A DNA stretch of 64,000 nt from contig CM025855.1 in NCBI GenBank assembly GCA_003952965.2, positions 31,090,854 to 31,154,853 of the forward strand, read 5' to 3'. Position numbers and translations under genes: made by a program. Under the pieces are notes generated by a model. The model ran no database searches, was not told the origin of the DNA, and was given only the letters and a program-made list of their open reading frames with translations. The DNA comes from Morella rubra. Lineage: Eukaryota > Streptophyta > Magnoliopsida > Fagales > Myricaceae. This document shows positions 22,618 through 34,125 of the stretch, in pieces; position 1 is the stretch's first letter, and each line of letters starts with the position of its first letter.

Positions 22618-23018
22618 CTTTGATTAAAAGCTCAGCAGCAGTCCAAGCAAAATCAAAAGTAAAAATGCAAAGAACCTCTCTGCTCTCGCTTAATCATAAG
22701 ACATTAACGACCAAGGTGGACGCAGAAGGAGAGAGGGTTGGCCGTGGAGGCAGTGGCAGTGGCAGTGGCAGTTCGAGGGAGAGTATTTGCGTCCCAGCCA
22801 AGACGAAAAAAGGCAACAGAGAAAAGCTTATCTCTAGTTCGCTACTATTTCCTCCTCCTCTTGACGTTTTACCGTACTTGCCCTTTTGTTCAACTCGAAA
22901 TGACTTGTATACCCTCCAATTATGCCCGTTTTATTTAGGTTGCCTGGGCAGAGAAAAGCGACAATTAGAAACCCCCCATAAACCCTAGCCTCACTCGTTC
23001 CTTGATTCCCTCTTAGAC
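22618..23018. promoter_or_regulatory. Bidirectional promoter of mTERF6-B and PPR gene
   Basis: About 400 bp lie between the mTERF6 leader exon (minus) and the PPR start codon (plus), with room for both 5' UTRs. A telo-box AAACCCTA lies at 22980-22987, about 35 bp before the PPR ATG; it is common in promoters of plant translation and organelle genes. A GGCAGT run near 22748-22775 is a small tandem repeat. Open frames here (e.g. 22596-22988) are not supported as genes. Confidence 0.6.
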
Positions 23019-24017
23019 ATGGCTTCCCTGCAAGTTCAGGGTCTGATATCTAAGCTTATTTGGAAGCCACTTCCTTGTCTGTTGGAATTACGGCACCGTT
23101 TGAGTTCAAGCTCCCAAGAAGATGACGGCGGCATCAGAGGACGATCCATGAGATCAGGAGATGTAGGCGGAAGTGGGGAGCAATTCACAGAGTTTCCTCC
23201 GGAGCCCATTCCAAACAGGCCTTTGAGAGGCCGAGGAAATACAAAATCCGACTTGCAATTTCGCAACAGAAAGCTCTCTGCCAATGATGATAAAGACGGC
23301 TTGGAATTTCTGGAAAAATTCAAGCTTGGTGCTGGTGGTGGTAGTTCTGATAACAAGACGGAAAAGCTCCCCATCCCCCAACCTCAACCCCAACAGCAAA
23401 ATCAACAAGGAGACGAAGGAAACGCGGATACAGCAGCGCCGCCACCGCCCCAAGATGCAGAGGAGATCTTCAAGAAACTCAAGGAGACGGGTCTCATCCC
23501 CAATGCCGTTGCCATGCTCGATGGACTTTGCAAAGACGGCCTTGTACAAGAAGCCATGAAGCTCTTCGGTGTAATGCGAGAGAAGAGCACTATTCCGGAA
23601 GTCGTCATTTACACTGCGGTTGTTGAAGGCTTCTGCAAGGCTCACAAATTCGATGATGCCAAAAGGATTTTCAGGAAAATGCAAAACAATGGAATTTCTC
23701 CCAATGCCTTCTCTTACGTTGTCTTGATAAAAGGTCTGTACCAATGTGACGAGTTGGACGACGCTGTTGCCTTTTGTGTCGAGATGTTGGAAGCTGGTCA
23801 TTCTCCAAATGTGAACACCTTTCTCGGTTTGGTCACTAGATTGTGTTCGCAAAAGGGTGTTGAAGAAGCTCGGACTGTAATTGCAACATTAACGCAAAAG
23901 GGATTTTTCGTCAACAAGAAAGCAATTAAAGAACATATGGAGAAGAAATCCACACATCCGTCTGTTCGGGAAGCAATCTTCGGGAACGAAACACGAGAGA
24001 AACCATTTGATTTTTAA
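23019..24017 (+). CDS. Pentatricopeptide repeat protein, At4g38150-like
   Basis: Intronless, 332 aa. The N-terminus (MASLQVQGLISKLIWK, then LRHRLSSSS) looks like an organelle transit peptide. A low-complexity Gly/Gln/Pro region fills about residues 95-145, with a PQPQPQQQNQQG stretch. From about 150 to 295 lie roughly four P-type PPR motifs (LDGLCKDGLVQEAMKLF, YTAVVEGFCKAHKFDDAKRIF, YVVLIKGLYQCDELDDAVAF, FLGLVTRLCSQKGVEEARTV). PPR proteins bind organelle RNA base by base; targets of this small member are unknown to me. It shares its promoter with mTERF6-B, so the two organelle RNA factors may be co-expressed. The ATG lies 10-20 bp after a TTCCTTGATTCCC leader and no better start exists. Confidence 0.93.
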   Translation: MASLQVQGLISKLIWKPLPCLLELRHRLSSSSQEDDGGIRGRSMRSGDVGGSGEQFTEFPPEPIPNRPLRGRGNTKSDLQFRNRKLSANDDKDGLEFLEKFKLGAGGGSSDNKTEKLPIPQPQPQQQNQQGDEGNADTAAPPPPQDAEEIFKKLKETGLIPNAVAMLDGLCKDGLVQEAMKLFGVMREKSTIPEVVIYTAVVEGFCKAHKFDDAKRIFRKMQNNGISPNAFSYVVLIKGLYQCDELDDAVAFCVEMLEAGHSPNVNTFLGLVTRLCSQKGVEEARTVIATLTQKGFFVNKKAIKEHMEKKSTHPSVREAIFGNETREKPFDF

Positions 24018-25574
24018 GGTTTTCTTATACAGATTGTACGTTTACTTTCTCTTCTCTCCTGCCCTGAATATGTTTCCTATCCTTGCTTTTCGACCCTTAT
24101 TGTGAGACAGCATGTGAAGCACATTCAGTGTCACGAATGGAATTTCTGCATTGATTATAGTTAGATTTTCTTGTGACTTTATGTGGTGATGGGTCTTCGC
24201 TGGGAATGCGTGGTGCTTTTCACTTCCTTGTGGTTTAATTTCACGAGGAAGCGTGGGTTTTCTTTTGGGGGGGCCATACAGATACCTAATTTGGTTCTCT
24301 GCCAGTAACGAGTAACCGCATCACTAGGGGTGGGGAACAACTAAAAGTATCGTCTGAATCCAGTGATATCAACACTGACTGAAACATTACCGTATCTAGG
24401 AAAGTCTAGGTCTCGGACTCCAGGTGAATGATCCAGCTAAAAAGAAGAGACTCATGCGCCCTTGTCTTCATCTTGAGTACATGACATCAGGGTTTCTCGG
24501 AAAGATCTGAATTAATTGCTGAAATTTTATGGTGGGTACTCAAAATTCATCAATCTGTTCAGATTTGCTTTTGAAAATTTATAAGAGGAGGCTCTTTTGG
24601 AACTAGTTAGGCTCGAACCTATACTGAACCCAGCTAGTTTTTTGTATTGCCACATCAAACTTGAGTCGTAGACACGTTTCAGATGTGCAAACTGTGCAAA
24701 ATTTCTGGTCATAGTTTCAGTGCCTTTAACCAGTTGTTTCCAAGTTTGCTTTTGATAGTTGAGGATAAGAGCTAATATTGCAGGATTGAAAGTTGGAATC
24801 TTTGGATTCTTTCTTTGATATATTGTGCTCTAATTTCTCCCAAGGTGGAGGTGTTGATAGTGTACGTGGGAAGTTTAACAAGAATGGTTAGTTTTGGTCT
24901 CCTGAGGAGGAGGCATTCGGAGGATCTAGTGATAAACAGTTTTCGTGAAAGAGTATATGATGAAGTAGAGCATAAATAGTTACCTAACAAAAAAAAAATG
25001 GTAGAGCATGGAGGAAAAGTGCAGTTCTCGTTTGGACGGTTTCTTGGGGAACAAGTGCCATGTTCAACGTTGTGGAGATGTCTCTCTAATAGAGTTCAAA
25101 TTGGCCTTTTCTCTATATATGGGTGGTTACTTGCTCTTGGCAGAATGTGATGACGCCCGTTAAACAGACCCAAGGAATCGATGTGTCGATGAGTTTGTTG
25201 CCAAAGTGTTAGCACTCATTGAGAAAACCTACTTCTGTCATAAATAAGCTATAGCTCGAATCATCCAGAAGCCACCTCTGCATCAATCACCAACCTTAAG
25301 GTATATACATTGCATAATGCTACATAGATACATAGATGAAGGAAAACATCTAATAGCATTACTCAAATACCAAATAAGCTTCAGTTGGAAGAAATATTTT
25401 GTTTGGTTTACAATTGAAGAAAAAAGTTTCTCAAGCGATATACAACTTGGATATCACCTTAAGAGATATTGAAAAAGATATAAAACACATGATCACATTG
25501 ATGTCCAGTCCACACTCACCGCTAATATCCCGTAGGTGCAATGACTTGAGTGATAACTAAATTGTTTAAGCATG
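24018..25574. other. Flank between PPR gene and thioredoxin-like gene
   Basis: Two genes end towards each other here. The stretch 24527-25060 has a diverged counterpart at about 29370-30010, which marks it as part of an old duplicated PPR locus. No gene is recognised. Confidence 0.5.
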
Positions 25575-26888
25575 TCAAGATGCAGGAGCCGTGTATTTAC
25601 GAATAGCTGCAAGAATCCTCTCTTTGTCTCTGGTTGCAAATGATTCCAATAGGACCCCATCTTTATAGAAGTGGAAGAGGGGAACTGTCTGCATCAGTTC
25701 ATGTCCATTTTAGTTTTATTAGATCATGAAGTAAGCAAAAGTAATAAGTTGATTGTTGTAGCTCACAATTCACGATAAAAGAGTGGAAAAAATAATTGCA
25801 TTTGGGCTAGGATGCTTGGGACAATCTCATCCTAACTTTAAACCTGAGTGAAACATAGGATTTTTGGAAATAACTATGTAAAACTCTTGTTTCACTATCT
25901 ATATTATTTTGCTTTACCCCAGTTTTCCTTTATGACAGTAATCTTTTCTACACCAATACCTCAATTCCAAGAGGGTGTCAAGTGAATCTCATCGTAGCTC
26001 ATCAAAAATGTATTGAAACCTATAGGTGTGACCACTTTGGAGCTTATTCCTACCTGGTATCAGAACCTCTCAAGCAATCAAAATAAGTTTAGAAAACTTG
26101 GCATTCATGTGATATCCACATTAATTTCTGCAAATCCACTCAACTTTAAACAAGTTGGACTGGAAATATCTTAGGAGAGAAGTTACCTTGATTCTAAGCC
26201 GTTCAGCAACCTCAGATTGTTCATCGTATTCATCAATTACCTGCAATAGATTAATTACATTACAAGTTTTTATTCTGTCTCGATAGTAGATAAATATCAC
26301 TTCATAAGTATTTTCATTTCCTTTCAGAGGGTCTTTGGTAGGGCTCAGAGGAATCAGAGAATTTCTTTCACAATTTTTTATCACCTTATCCTGCCACATC
26401 AATTTCTATGCTAGTTCAACTAGAATAAAACTCACATTGTGCTTTAGGAAGATTACTGCAGCTTCTTGATCACCAGATCCTCTGCATAATTTTGCGAACC
26501 CTTGCTCTATGTACTTGCAGCTCCCACAAGAAGTGCGATAAAAATCTACCACAACTAGAGAATCTGCTTCTTTCGCCTTTTCAAGAATTTTGGAGAAATC
26601 TTCATTAGTTTTAAATTCTTTAACACATTCAACAGGACAAAGATCATCATCTTCGTCAGACAATTCTCCCTGGTTCGGATTAGCCACTCTGATTCTTTCA
26701 AGGCGGAAGCTGTCCAAAGTTTTCATGGTCCACGGAATATTTGCCCTTAACAGGCATAATCTTACATCGCTTCTGTCATGAAAGCTTGGAACTATACAAG
26801 GAACTCTAGAATCAGAATTTCCATTTGAGTTCTTTCCAAAACCAAAATGTGTTGCTAGAAAGAATGTTCTGCCTTTGCATGACAACAT
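25575..26888 (-). CDS. Thioredoxin-like 4, chloroplastic (CGSC active site)
   Basis: Three exons on the minus strand (26888-26436, 26240-26187, 25688-25575), all with GT-AG introns, encode 206 aa. It resembles Arabidopsis thioredoxin-like At1g07700 (Lilium type), about the same length. I chose the ATG at 26888 because the longer frame to 26903 starts with GTG. Residues 1 to about 60 are Ser/Arg-rich, like a plastid transit peptide. An acidic linker (ELSDEDDDLCPVEC) precedes the thioredoxin fold with VVVDFYRTSCGSCKYI; the redox cysteines are 121 and 124. The site is CGSC rather than the classic WCGPC and lacks the Trp, as is usual in this atypical group. The last exon has the cis-Pro block TVPLFHFYKDG. 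The likely role is thiol-disulfide exchange in the chloroplast stroma. Confidence 0.9.
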
Positions 26889-27565
26889 AGACTCATAGAG
26901 CACAGAAGATGTTCCAAGCTAAATCTTCAGAAGATGTGAGCGAGCTGCCAAAATAGGTGCTTCTATAGATCTTCAACCCAATCCTTATTTTTAATACAAT
27001 CCATTGACTCTGTGATATAAAGGATGACGAGCATCAGAATGAGAAACAAATTTTAGAAACATTATAGCACTAGACTAGTTAAAATTTAAAGCAAATTATA
27101 TGATTGGCAATTGGGAATTGACAGTAAGACCCAACAAGAAAAAATCCGGCCCAATTTCATAAGAATATTATGGGTTCAGCCCATAGTGGAAATCAGAAAA
27201 TCTCACCCCAGCAGCATTACACGACCCAATCTGACCAAAAAGAACAATGTTAACAAGGTATCCTGGGAGCCAAAGAAGTCTAATCTGAATCTAATTGCAC
27301 CTTTTCCATCGTCCACCATTAGTGGGAGGAAAAGTGCGAATCTTCAATTGTCAAAGAAAAGCTCAGGGGAAAAGAAAAACAAGTAGAGTAGCTAAGAAGC
27401 CCCTCCCAGGACCTATACGTCATCTGATCCTCTAACAATTGGCAGAAGAGAACAACGCTTCGCAAAGAAAGAAAGCATTTCTTTATATCTTTATATGTAT
27501 CGATGATCATGCTAATCGTTTCTATATAGATAGGGACAATGCAAAGCAGCTACTTATAGAAAGAC
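26889..27565 (-). promoter_or_regulatory. Upstream region of thioredoxin-like gene
   Basis: No gene is recognised. Several site II-like GGCCCA/AGCCCA motifs cluster at about 27146-27230 (CCGGCCCAATT, CAGCCCATAG, ACGACCCAATC), about 260-340 bp upstream of the ATG. Such motifs bind TCP factors and are common in promoters of housekeeping and organelle genes. Confidence 0.4.
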
Positions 27566-28010
27566 TCTTTTTGATTGACAGCCCAGCAACGGGCGGAACA
27601 CAATCCGAAGGGAAAATGCAGAGAAGCTCTTACTGTTCCTTGAGCTTTATTGTAAGTTCATCACCGGCGGAGGCGGATGACGACGCAGAAGCAAATGACA
27701 GAGGTTATACGTACGGAGGCAGCGGGAGTTTGGAGGGACAATATGTGTTCCAGCCAATACAAAAAAAGGATCCAATCAATAGCCTTATCTGGTTCTGTTT
27801 TGCGTTTTACCGCGATTGCCCTCCTTGTTCAACCAAAATGACTGATGTACCCTCTAATGTTGCTCCGCTTAGGTTGTTGCCTGTGCAGAGAGAAAAGGGA
27901 GATAACGAAAACCCTAAAACCCTAGCCTCGTCCTTTCCTTGATTGATTCTCGGCCATTGCTTCGCTGAAGTTCGGCGGCGGATTTATAAGCTTAAGGGGT
28001 AAAGGGGGAG
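27566..28010 (+). pseudogene. Relic of a second PPR promoter and start region
   Basis: This stretch aligns by eye with 22613-23050: CAGC(A)GC near the start, the AAATGCA(G)AGAA block, GGCAG(T/C)GG, GTTTTACCG, a telo-box pair AACCCTAAAACCCTAGCCTCG, then CTTCCTTGATT. The PPR start ATGGCTTCCCTG corresponds to ATTGCTTCGCTG at 27956, so the start codon is lost. Only about 15 codon positions remain recognisable; the repeats are absent. The rest of the gene has been replaced by unrelated DNA. Confidence 0.7.
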
Positions 28011-28113
28011 GAGGCGGAGGAGGAGAAGGAATGTCATTGTGGTAGTCGTGAAGCCTGATGCAAACATTGTTTTGCCAATATCTCTGTGCAGTTGAACCTG
28101 ATGCTGAAGTTAC

Positions 28114-28990
28114 TTACCTATATACCCTTGTTACCTGTGGGTTCTCCTTGTTTCTTACACGTATTAGGAAAAAAGCAAGCAAATGACGACTGACCATGCG
28201 ACGTTGAAGAATTTTTTCTGGTTGAGGCTGGAGGACACCGGTGTCCGTGACAGGAGGCAAAGTGGGCTGCACATTGGTGGTGGGCTTAAGGGTGCGCTTC
28301 GGCCCCGAAATATGGAAAACCGGATTGATTTTGGCGTTAGGAGGAGCTGGAGCTTGTACGCCACAGGTCCATTCTTCTGAATAGGGACCAAAATAACGAG
28401 CGGACAGCTTCAGTGAGCGGCGAATGGCTGCACTGTGTTGCTTATAAGGCTGCAATTTGAGATATAACCAGTCACCAATTTGGTACTCCCGATTGTACGA
28501 TGTAAATCAGCATTGTTCTTCCTACGCTGTCGAGCCATAATCAGATGGTCCTTGACAATTTTCAGAATATGTTCCCAGTCTTTCAAATCTTGCTCTACTG
28601 CATCCACCTTTGTAGTTCCAGGAACATAATGAACTAACTTTGGAGGGGGGAACTCCATAAACCGCCTCATAGGGAATAACTTCGTTGAGAAGTGTACATT
28701 GCTATTATACCAAAATTCAGCAAGTGAAATCCATTTGCACCAACTTTTTGGACTAGAGCTTGCAGGTACGTTTCAAGGCAACGGTTTACAATTTCGGATT
28801 GGCCATTCGATTGTGGATGATAGGATGAAGCTGTGGTTTAACTGAGCACCTTGTATCTTAAAAAATTCTCTCCGCACTAGTGAAAGCAGGGTCTCTATCA
28901 CTGACAATGGAGGTGGGCATCCCATGCAAACAGAATATGTTGTCAACATACAAACGAGCTACTGATTGGGCTCCCTTCCATTTGAGCTAA
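28114..28990 (-). pseudogene. Ty3/gypsy integrase fragment, decayed
   Basis: Minus-strand pieces in order include an integrase core block [13 protein letters not shown] near 28900 with the second catalytic Asp, then frame breaks. An arginine-rich AMARQRRKNNADLHR-like region lies near 28530. A C-terminal block near 28455-28330 carries GDWLYLKLQPYKQ, ARYFGPY and HPVFHIS-like text. The KLQPYKQ...ARYFGPY block is typical of chromovirus-type plant gypsy elements and differs from the Tat-type element at 1-1730. Several stops and frameshifts are present and no LTR was found. It interrupts the PPR relic locus. Confidence 0.8.
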
Positions 28991-29095
28991 CTTTTGGGTG
29001 AGTTCTATTAACGCACATAACAAATATTATCACAACTTACCTCTTGAGCTAGCTTTAGGGGTGAGTTTTCCTAAGGCACATAACACATACTCCAA
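28985..29095. repeat. Two near-copies of a TGAGCTARCTTT repeat
   Basis: TTGAGCTAACTTTTGGGTGAG..GCACATAACA (28983-29024) recurs diverged as TTGAGCTAGCTTTAGGGGTGAG..GCACATAACA (29043-29088). The motif resembles one common in short plant LTR fragments; no full element is visible. Confidence 0.45.
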
Positions 29096-29369
29096 GGCAA
29101 CATATTTGTTGACCGCCTTTTGTTTTGGATAAAGTGAAGCAGATGACTGTTGAATGTTGAAGCGATTAATCAAAGGCTCCATAGAGATAGAATTGAGACA
29201 TCTGGTGGAGTGGATTACCTTTCCTAGGAAAGCCTGGGTACCCGATTGCGTGCAAATGATCATGTCTTGAAATCATGCAACCTGGTCTTTGACCGCCTAA
29301 AATGTTTATTCGAAGATCTGCATTTAACCCAGAGAAACTTGTTCTGTATGGGCCATACTTATAACTCAT

Positions 29370-30010
29370 CAATCTCTTGAATTGCGATTGATTTTTCTTT
29401 TGAAGTTTTGTAAGATAGGTGTAGGTTTAAGCTTACACTGAACCCAACTGGTTTTTCTGTTGTCACATTGAATCTTAAGTTACATTTAAGATGTGGAAAG
29501 AAGCTGTGGAAAATTACCGCTGACAGTTTCAGTTTCAGTCCCTGTTACAAAGTGAATGAATAGCTCTCTTCAATTCCTGAGAGAATCATCTTTATCATAC
29601 ATCGATACTGCAGAAATAATGCTCCAATATAATTTGGTAGAATGGTAGGATGATACCATGCTACCATTCTAAACATGTTGGATGTTGATGATGAAGGAGA
29701 GGGAAGATTGCCTTTCGAACTTACTTTGGTTCCACAGAGGATGGGGGGAACCAGATTGTGATTTGTGGGATAATCAGCTATATGCTAGCATTCTATGATT
29801 GACTAGGCATAGGGGTTGATAGATTGTTTCGGAAGCTTAATCAAAATGTAATCTTGATGTCTGATCCTACTCTTGAGGCATTTGAGAGGATCTGACTAAC
29901 AGTTTTTCTTTGAGAGTGTCGTGGCAAAGTAAAGCCTGGTGGAAACCGGAAAGTTGGCATTTTCTGTTTGGATGGTTGCTTTGGGAAATATTTTATTTTG
30001 AACAGGTGAT
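29370..30010 (+). repeat. Diverged copy of the PPR 3' flank
   Basis: Shares with 24527-25060 the ordered blocks ACTGAACCCARCTRGTTTTT, TTGYCACAT, AGATGTG, CAGTTTCAGT and, later, TTTGGAYGGTTKCTT. With 27566-28010 it brackets the place where a second PPR gene once stood. Confidence 0.5.
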
Positions 30011-33000
30011 AAGTTTTGTCAAAAGTCATACCATTATTTTAGTGGGATTGGTGTTAGATAATAGATATGATCGTCTGTTGATACATTTGTTGGAGAGGAA
30101 TGATTTGTCCATCTCAAATAAGTTTCCGGGGGAATAATTAAGGACCAACTTCATTCTTCAAGGCTTTAATGTTGTTGAGATGACTATAATAGACCAATTA
30201 TGTTAAGAGTTTTTTTATAAACAAGCTTTGTTTTTTGGCTGTATTCGTAACATGTGGAATATTTTTATACAGTACTAGTTGTGTATTTAATTAGCTGTAA
30301 CTAACGAATCTCCTTATAACTTATCAGCAATAACATAAAAGGGTTGACCTTACACATACATGAGAGAGGCAATGTTGCTACAGAGAATATCTGGGATGCC
30401 CTGCCAATCTATTATCTTCTGAATCTTGATGACCCATTCAAGAATGATCTGTTCTACACAAGATGTTGTAATGTTTCCTACGATTTATCATATTTCCTTT
30501 TACATGTGACATTCATTTATTCGAAAAGATAGGAACCAGTTGCAGCTTGTGGTAATTAACTTATAGTCGTTTTGTTCTGCACAAGATTTTGTTCTCACTT
30601 TTTCTGTCAAGTTACAATTTACTGCGGCCCCTTAGGTGGGTCCACTCCAGTGGACCTGTTGGGTTGAGTTGAATTTCTCCTTGTTGCCCAAAATGAGTTA
30701 CAACTTGTTCCTAATGTCAAAATCCATGTGTTGGTGGTGTGTGTGTGGGAGGGTGGGGTGGGGGATAAAACTTTCTCTGCAGGTAGTGAATTTGGTTGAT
30801 CTTATAGCTTTTGCTTCTCTTTTCCTTCATCGCGTTTCTTTTTCTGGATGGCTGGATTCAAAATAGAGTTTGATTACAGATAGAATCCTCTGAGTTTCCA
30901 CCCTTTACGTAATGGTCAGGTAGCTGTCATACTCTGTCTTCTTGCGAATATTTACTTGCTGAAGAAAGAAAGTTGCTTGCGACCTTGTAGGACATCTTAA
31001 TTACCGTACGTTGTCTATTGCTGGCGCTGCACGCTTTGGTCAGCTGGGATCGATTCTTGCCGATTAACAGCCTTCCAATTGGGAGTCCGCCGCTTGTTGT
31101 GCGTGCCACATGGTCGGTTATTCTTTAATCCAAGCGACCGAAGTGAAGAAAATCGATACATCTCCTCTGTAAAAGAGACGTTGGATATTCTAATCCCCGT
31201 CACAACTCACCCAAGAGATTTCTCGGTGCCCTAGAAGATATTTGTGATTTGGTCGGCTTTAATTATTTCCGATGGCAAGTTTAAGGTTAGTCAAACCTAG
31301 GAAGGAAGGAACCGTTCCGATACAGGTGGGGTGGGTGCCGCCCCCATGCTGCTTCGGTTCTCTCGATAATAATCGCTGTCTGACAAGGTTTTGGCTGTGT
31401 TTAAATGCCGAATATTAAAATATTTAATTTAATAAAATATTTCTCTAGTAAAATTATTTTTTTTATTATAATAAATATAAAATTCACTCGTTCTTTTTTT
31501 TTTTTTTTTTTTAACACTTTTTCACCGATACTTATCGACCAAAATTTTTAAACTCTTAAAATTTTGACATCCAACAACCATATTAACTTGGACAAGGTGC
31601 TCAAACCTATGTCTAATTCTTTTGACATAATAGAAAATGTATGTGACTTTTGGAGCTCATTAACTACTCAAAACATTTTATCGCATTCTAATTTTAAATA
31701 AGGGATTTGAATAAAATGAGGTATTGGATATATATATATATATATATAGTTATTGTTCCAAGTTTAAACTTTTAGTATGGTTGGTCCTTGAGAGGTGTGA
31801 TAATTAACTTCAAGTGATCAATATTTGCTTGTTCACGTTGGTACAATACAATAGATAAGTAATTTTAAAGGGTTGATTTAGTGGTTATAGTTTGAAATTT
31901 AGAGATTTTTTAAGTGTTACCAATTTTTGGAATCACTCCATAATTATTAGTTCGATAATTATCTTGTTTGTGTAGAATAAAAGGTGTTAAGAGTCTCACA
32001 TTGATAAGGGACCATTTAATCTTGTACTTCATATACCTATTGGGCCACTTCTTCCCATTGCCAATTGGTTTTGGGATGAAACTTGATAAAAGGAATATTG
32101 CACATGTCTCGGATGACTGACCCGAACACTCAATGTTAAAATATATATATATATATACACAATACATAAGTAATTAGTTGTGTATGTAAGACTTTCCTAT
32201 ATACGACAAATATTCTAGATTGAAATCATGGTACCAACTATTAATTAGCTCGGTAATTCTTATTTAAGGTAGTAAACTCCAAAGAATTGACAAGAGGATG
32301 CAGGAAATGGATATCTACTAACAATTTCCATGTTCTCTCGTCAATTTTCACTACTGCAGTGCCATGTGTATCTAATAAGATTATCAGAGAACAAGACTAG
32401 CAAACGTGTAGACATATCATAACCAAGTTCCTAAAGCAGAGTCGTGGTAGGGGGGTGAGCTCGGCAGGGATCATTAGGAAAACTTAGCTACTTAGTTTAA
32501 ATGAAAATTTTATTGAGTTTTGACTTTTTTTGGAGATTTCTTGAATCAAATTTTGGACTTTTTTGAAAATATTTTGCAAGACAAGTGGGGCTCTTGAAAA
32601 TAAAAATTGGAATTGATAGATTTACTCTAGACAGTTCCCTGGCCTCTCAGGATACTGTCCTTGCTTGAGAAGCTAGCTGAGTTGCCCTTATTGAAGATGG
32701 ATTTAATTTTCGTACAGAACGTGGCTGTTATATATATACTGCAAAATTGGTCCCAATATGTACATATAATACAAATATTTAAACATTTTTCTGCAATCCA
32801 GTCAATTTCATATATATGAGTTTGTAATATAATAAAAAGAGTGGCAAAAAGGAAAAAAAAAATAATTTGGACTGCACACACATATACACGGTTATAATGG
32901 TTGATGCTTGGGATATATTCTAATTAGAAGTTGATTTAAAGGAGTATATTTTATTTGTTATTCCTACATTTATTGATGAAAATTGTGTTAATTTTAAAAT

Positions 33001-34000
33001 TAAAAATCTTGACTTTGTTCCTTTGACTTTTTTATGGCTTTGATAATAATGTAAATGGGCTCAAAAACTCAGGACTCATAAGATAACTATTTGATAGTTT
33101 CAAGCTAATTAACTTAATTAGTCATGGAAGGTGACATTGTCAAATATAGAACATAAAGAGAGAAAAACTTAATAAAAGTCTACTCTACAAGTTCAGTTGA
33201 GAATTTGAATTTATGCGTACCTTATCTGTTCAGACAATTAGCAAAGTCCATTTTTTTTCGAAGAAATTATTTCCAAGTCTTTGGACAATTAGAATTTATG
33301 GGTCTTTAGGTCTGTCTAGTTGAAGTTTTTATAGCTATTAAGAACTAGGCCTTTAAGGCCGCTCCATATAAATCTTTTTTGACTTTTATTGATGCTGTGA
33401 TATTGATTTTGCCCTTATTATTTGCATTCGGCCTTAAGAGATTGCTTGTATTCACCAAATTTATAAATTTCTCACTGAAATGAAATGAATATTCATATTG
33501 TTTGTTTAAAAAATAAAAAATTTAAATCCGCCCTTTCAACTATTGAACGGGCACAATAGTACATATACAGTAAACAAACCATAAATAAATAAATAAAAAA
33601 TTTCTACTTTGCACAACGCGTTAAAAGATCACCACCCTCGTTATGTTCCTTCATCAATCTCAATTGACCGGGAGACAGGTGCATATTATACGTTTCGTAC
33701 TTCTTATTGATAAATAGAAGACTGGGTGGACGTGGGGTCGGCGCCGGCCCTGCACCCTCGCGGATATCAAAGTTCAACAGCGACTTAAAGGGTATATAAA
33801 AGAGACGCACATTATAAAAACACAGCTCGAGACGAAACAGAAACTAAAAATTTCTAACACCATAAACTATTAGCAAATGTATTAAAAAAAGACCCTCGCA
33901 CCTCCAAAAGTCAGAAGCTTAGCTACGGAGTATCTGTGATGCAAATTATGATTTATCGCAAGAATAAAAAAAATGGAACTTGACTCCCACCGTTGGTGGC
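30011..34000. other. AT-rich intergenic DNA
   Basis: Four kilobases without a gene I can support. It holds a long T tract near 31500, (TA)n microsatellites at 31728-31748 and 32141-32157, and scattered repeat fragments. The minus frame at 33604-33810 is open but resembles no family I know. Confidence 0.5.
31983..32135 (+). mobile_element. Short LTR/TRIM-like fragment
   Basis: Begins TGTTAAGAGTCTCACATTG and contains CCATTGCCAATTGGTTTTG and ATGTCTCGGATGACTG. This word order recurs in short LTR (TRIM or solo-LTR) repeats of many eudicots. No target duplication was found, so the limits are approximate. Confidence 0.4.
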
Positions 34001-34008
34001 TATATAAA
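34001..34008 (+). promoter_or_regulatory. TATA box of RING-H2 gene
   Basis: TATATAAA at 34001-34008 lies about 118 bp before the ATG at 34126. Downstream is a C/T-rich start-site region and a purine-rich leader. Confidence 0.65.
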
Positions 34009-34125
34009 GGGACGTCTTCTCCCATGGTTTCCCTCGTATCATCTTTCATCAGTCAACACAGACAAACAAGTTCTTAAGAGGAAGATTTCAGAGAGAGTGC
34101 AGAGGAAGAATCGAAGGGAGAAGAA

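Noticed and set aside
22596..22988. 130-aa frame upstream of the PPR gene
   Set aside because: It covers the shared promoter and the mTERF6 leader exon on the other strand, with Gly/Ser repeat composition and no known similarity.
23154..23852. 232-aa frame antisense to the PPR gene
   Set aside because: It is a shadow of the PPR coding frame on the other strand.
26889..26903. Upstream start of the thioredoxin-like gene
   Set aside because: The first codon there is GTG; the next in-frame ATG at 26888 gives the usual length.
33604..33810. Minus-strand 68-aa frame with PTPRPPSLL
   Set aside because: I recognise no family, and it lies in repeat-rich intergenic DNA with no promoter or partner exon.
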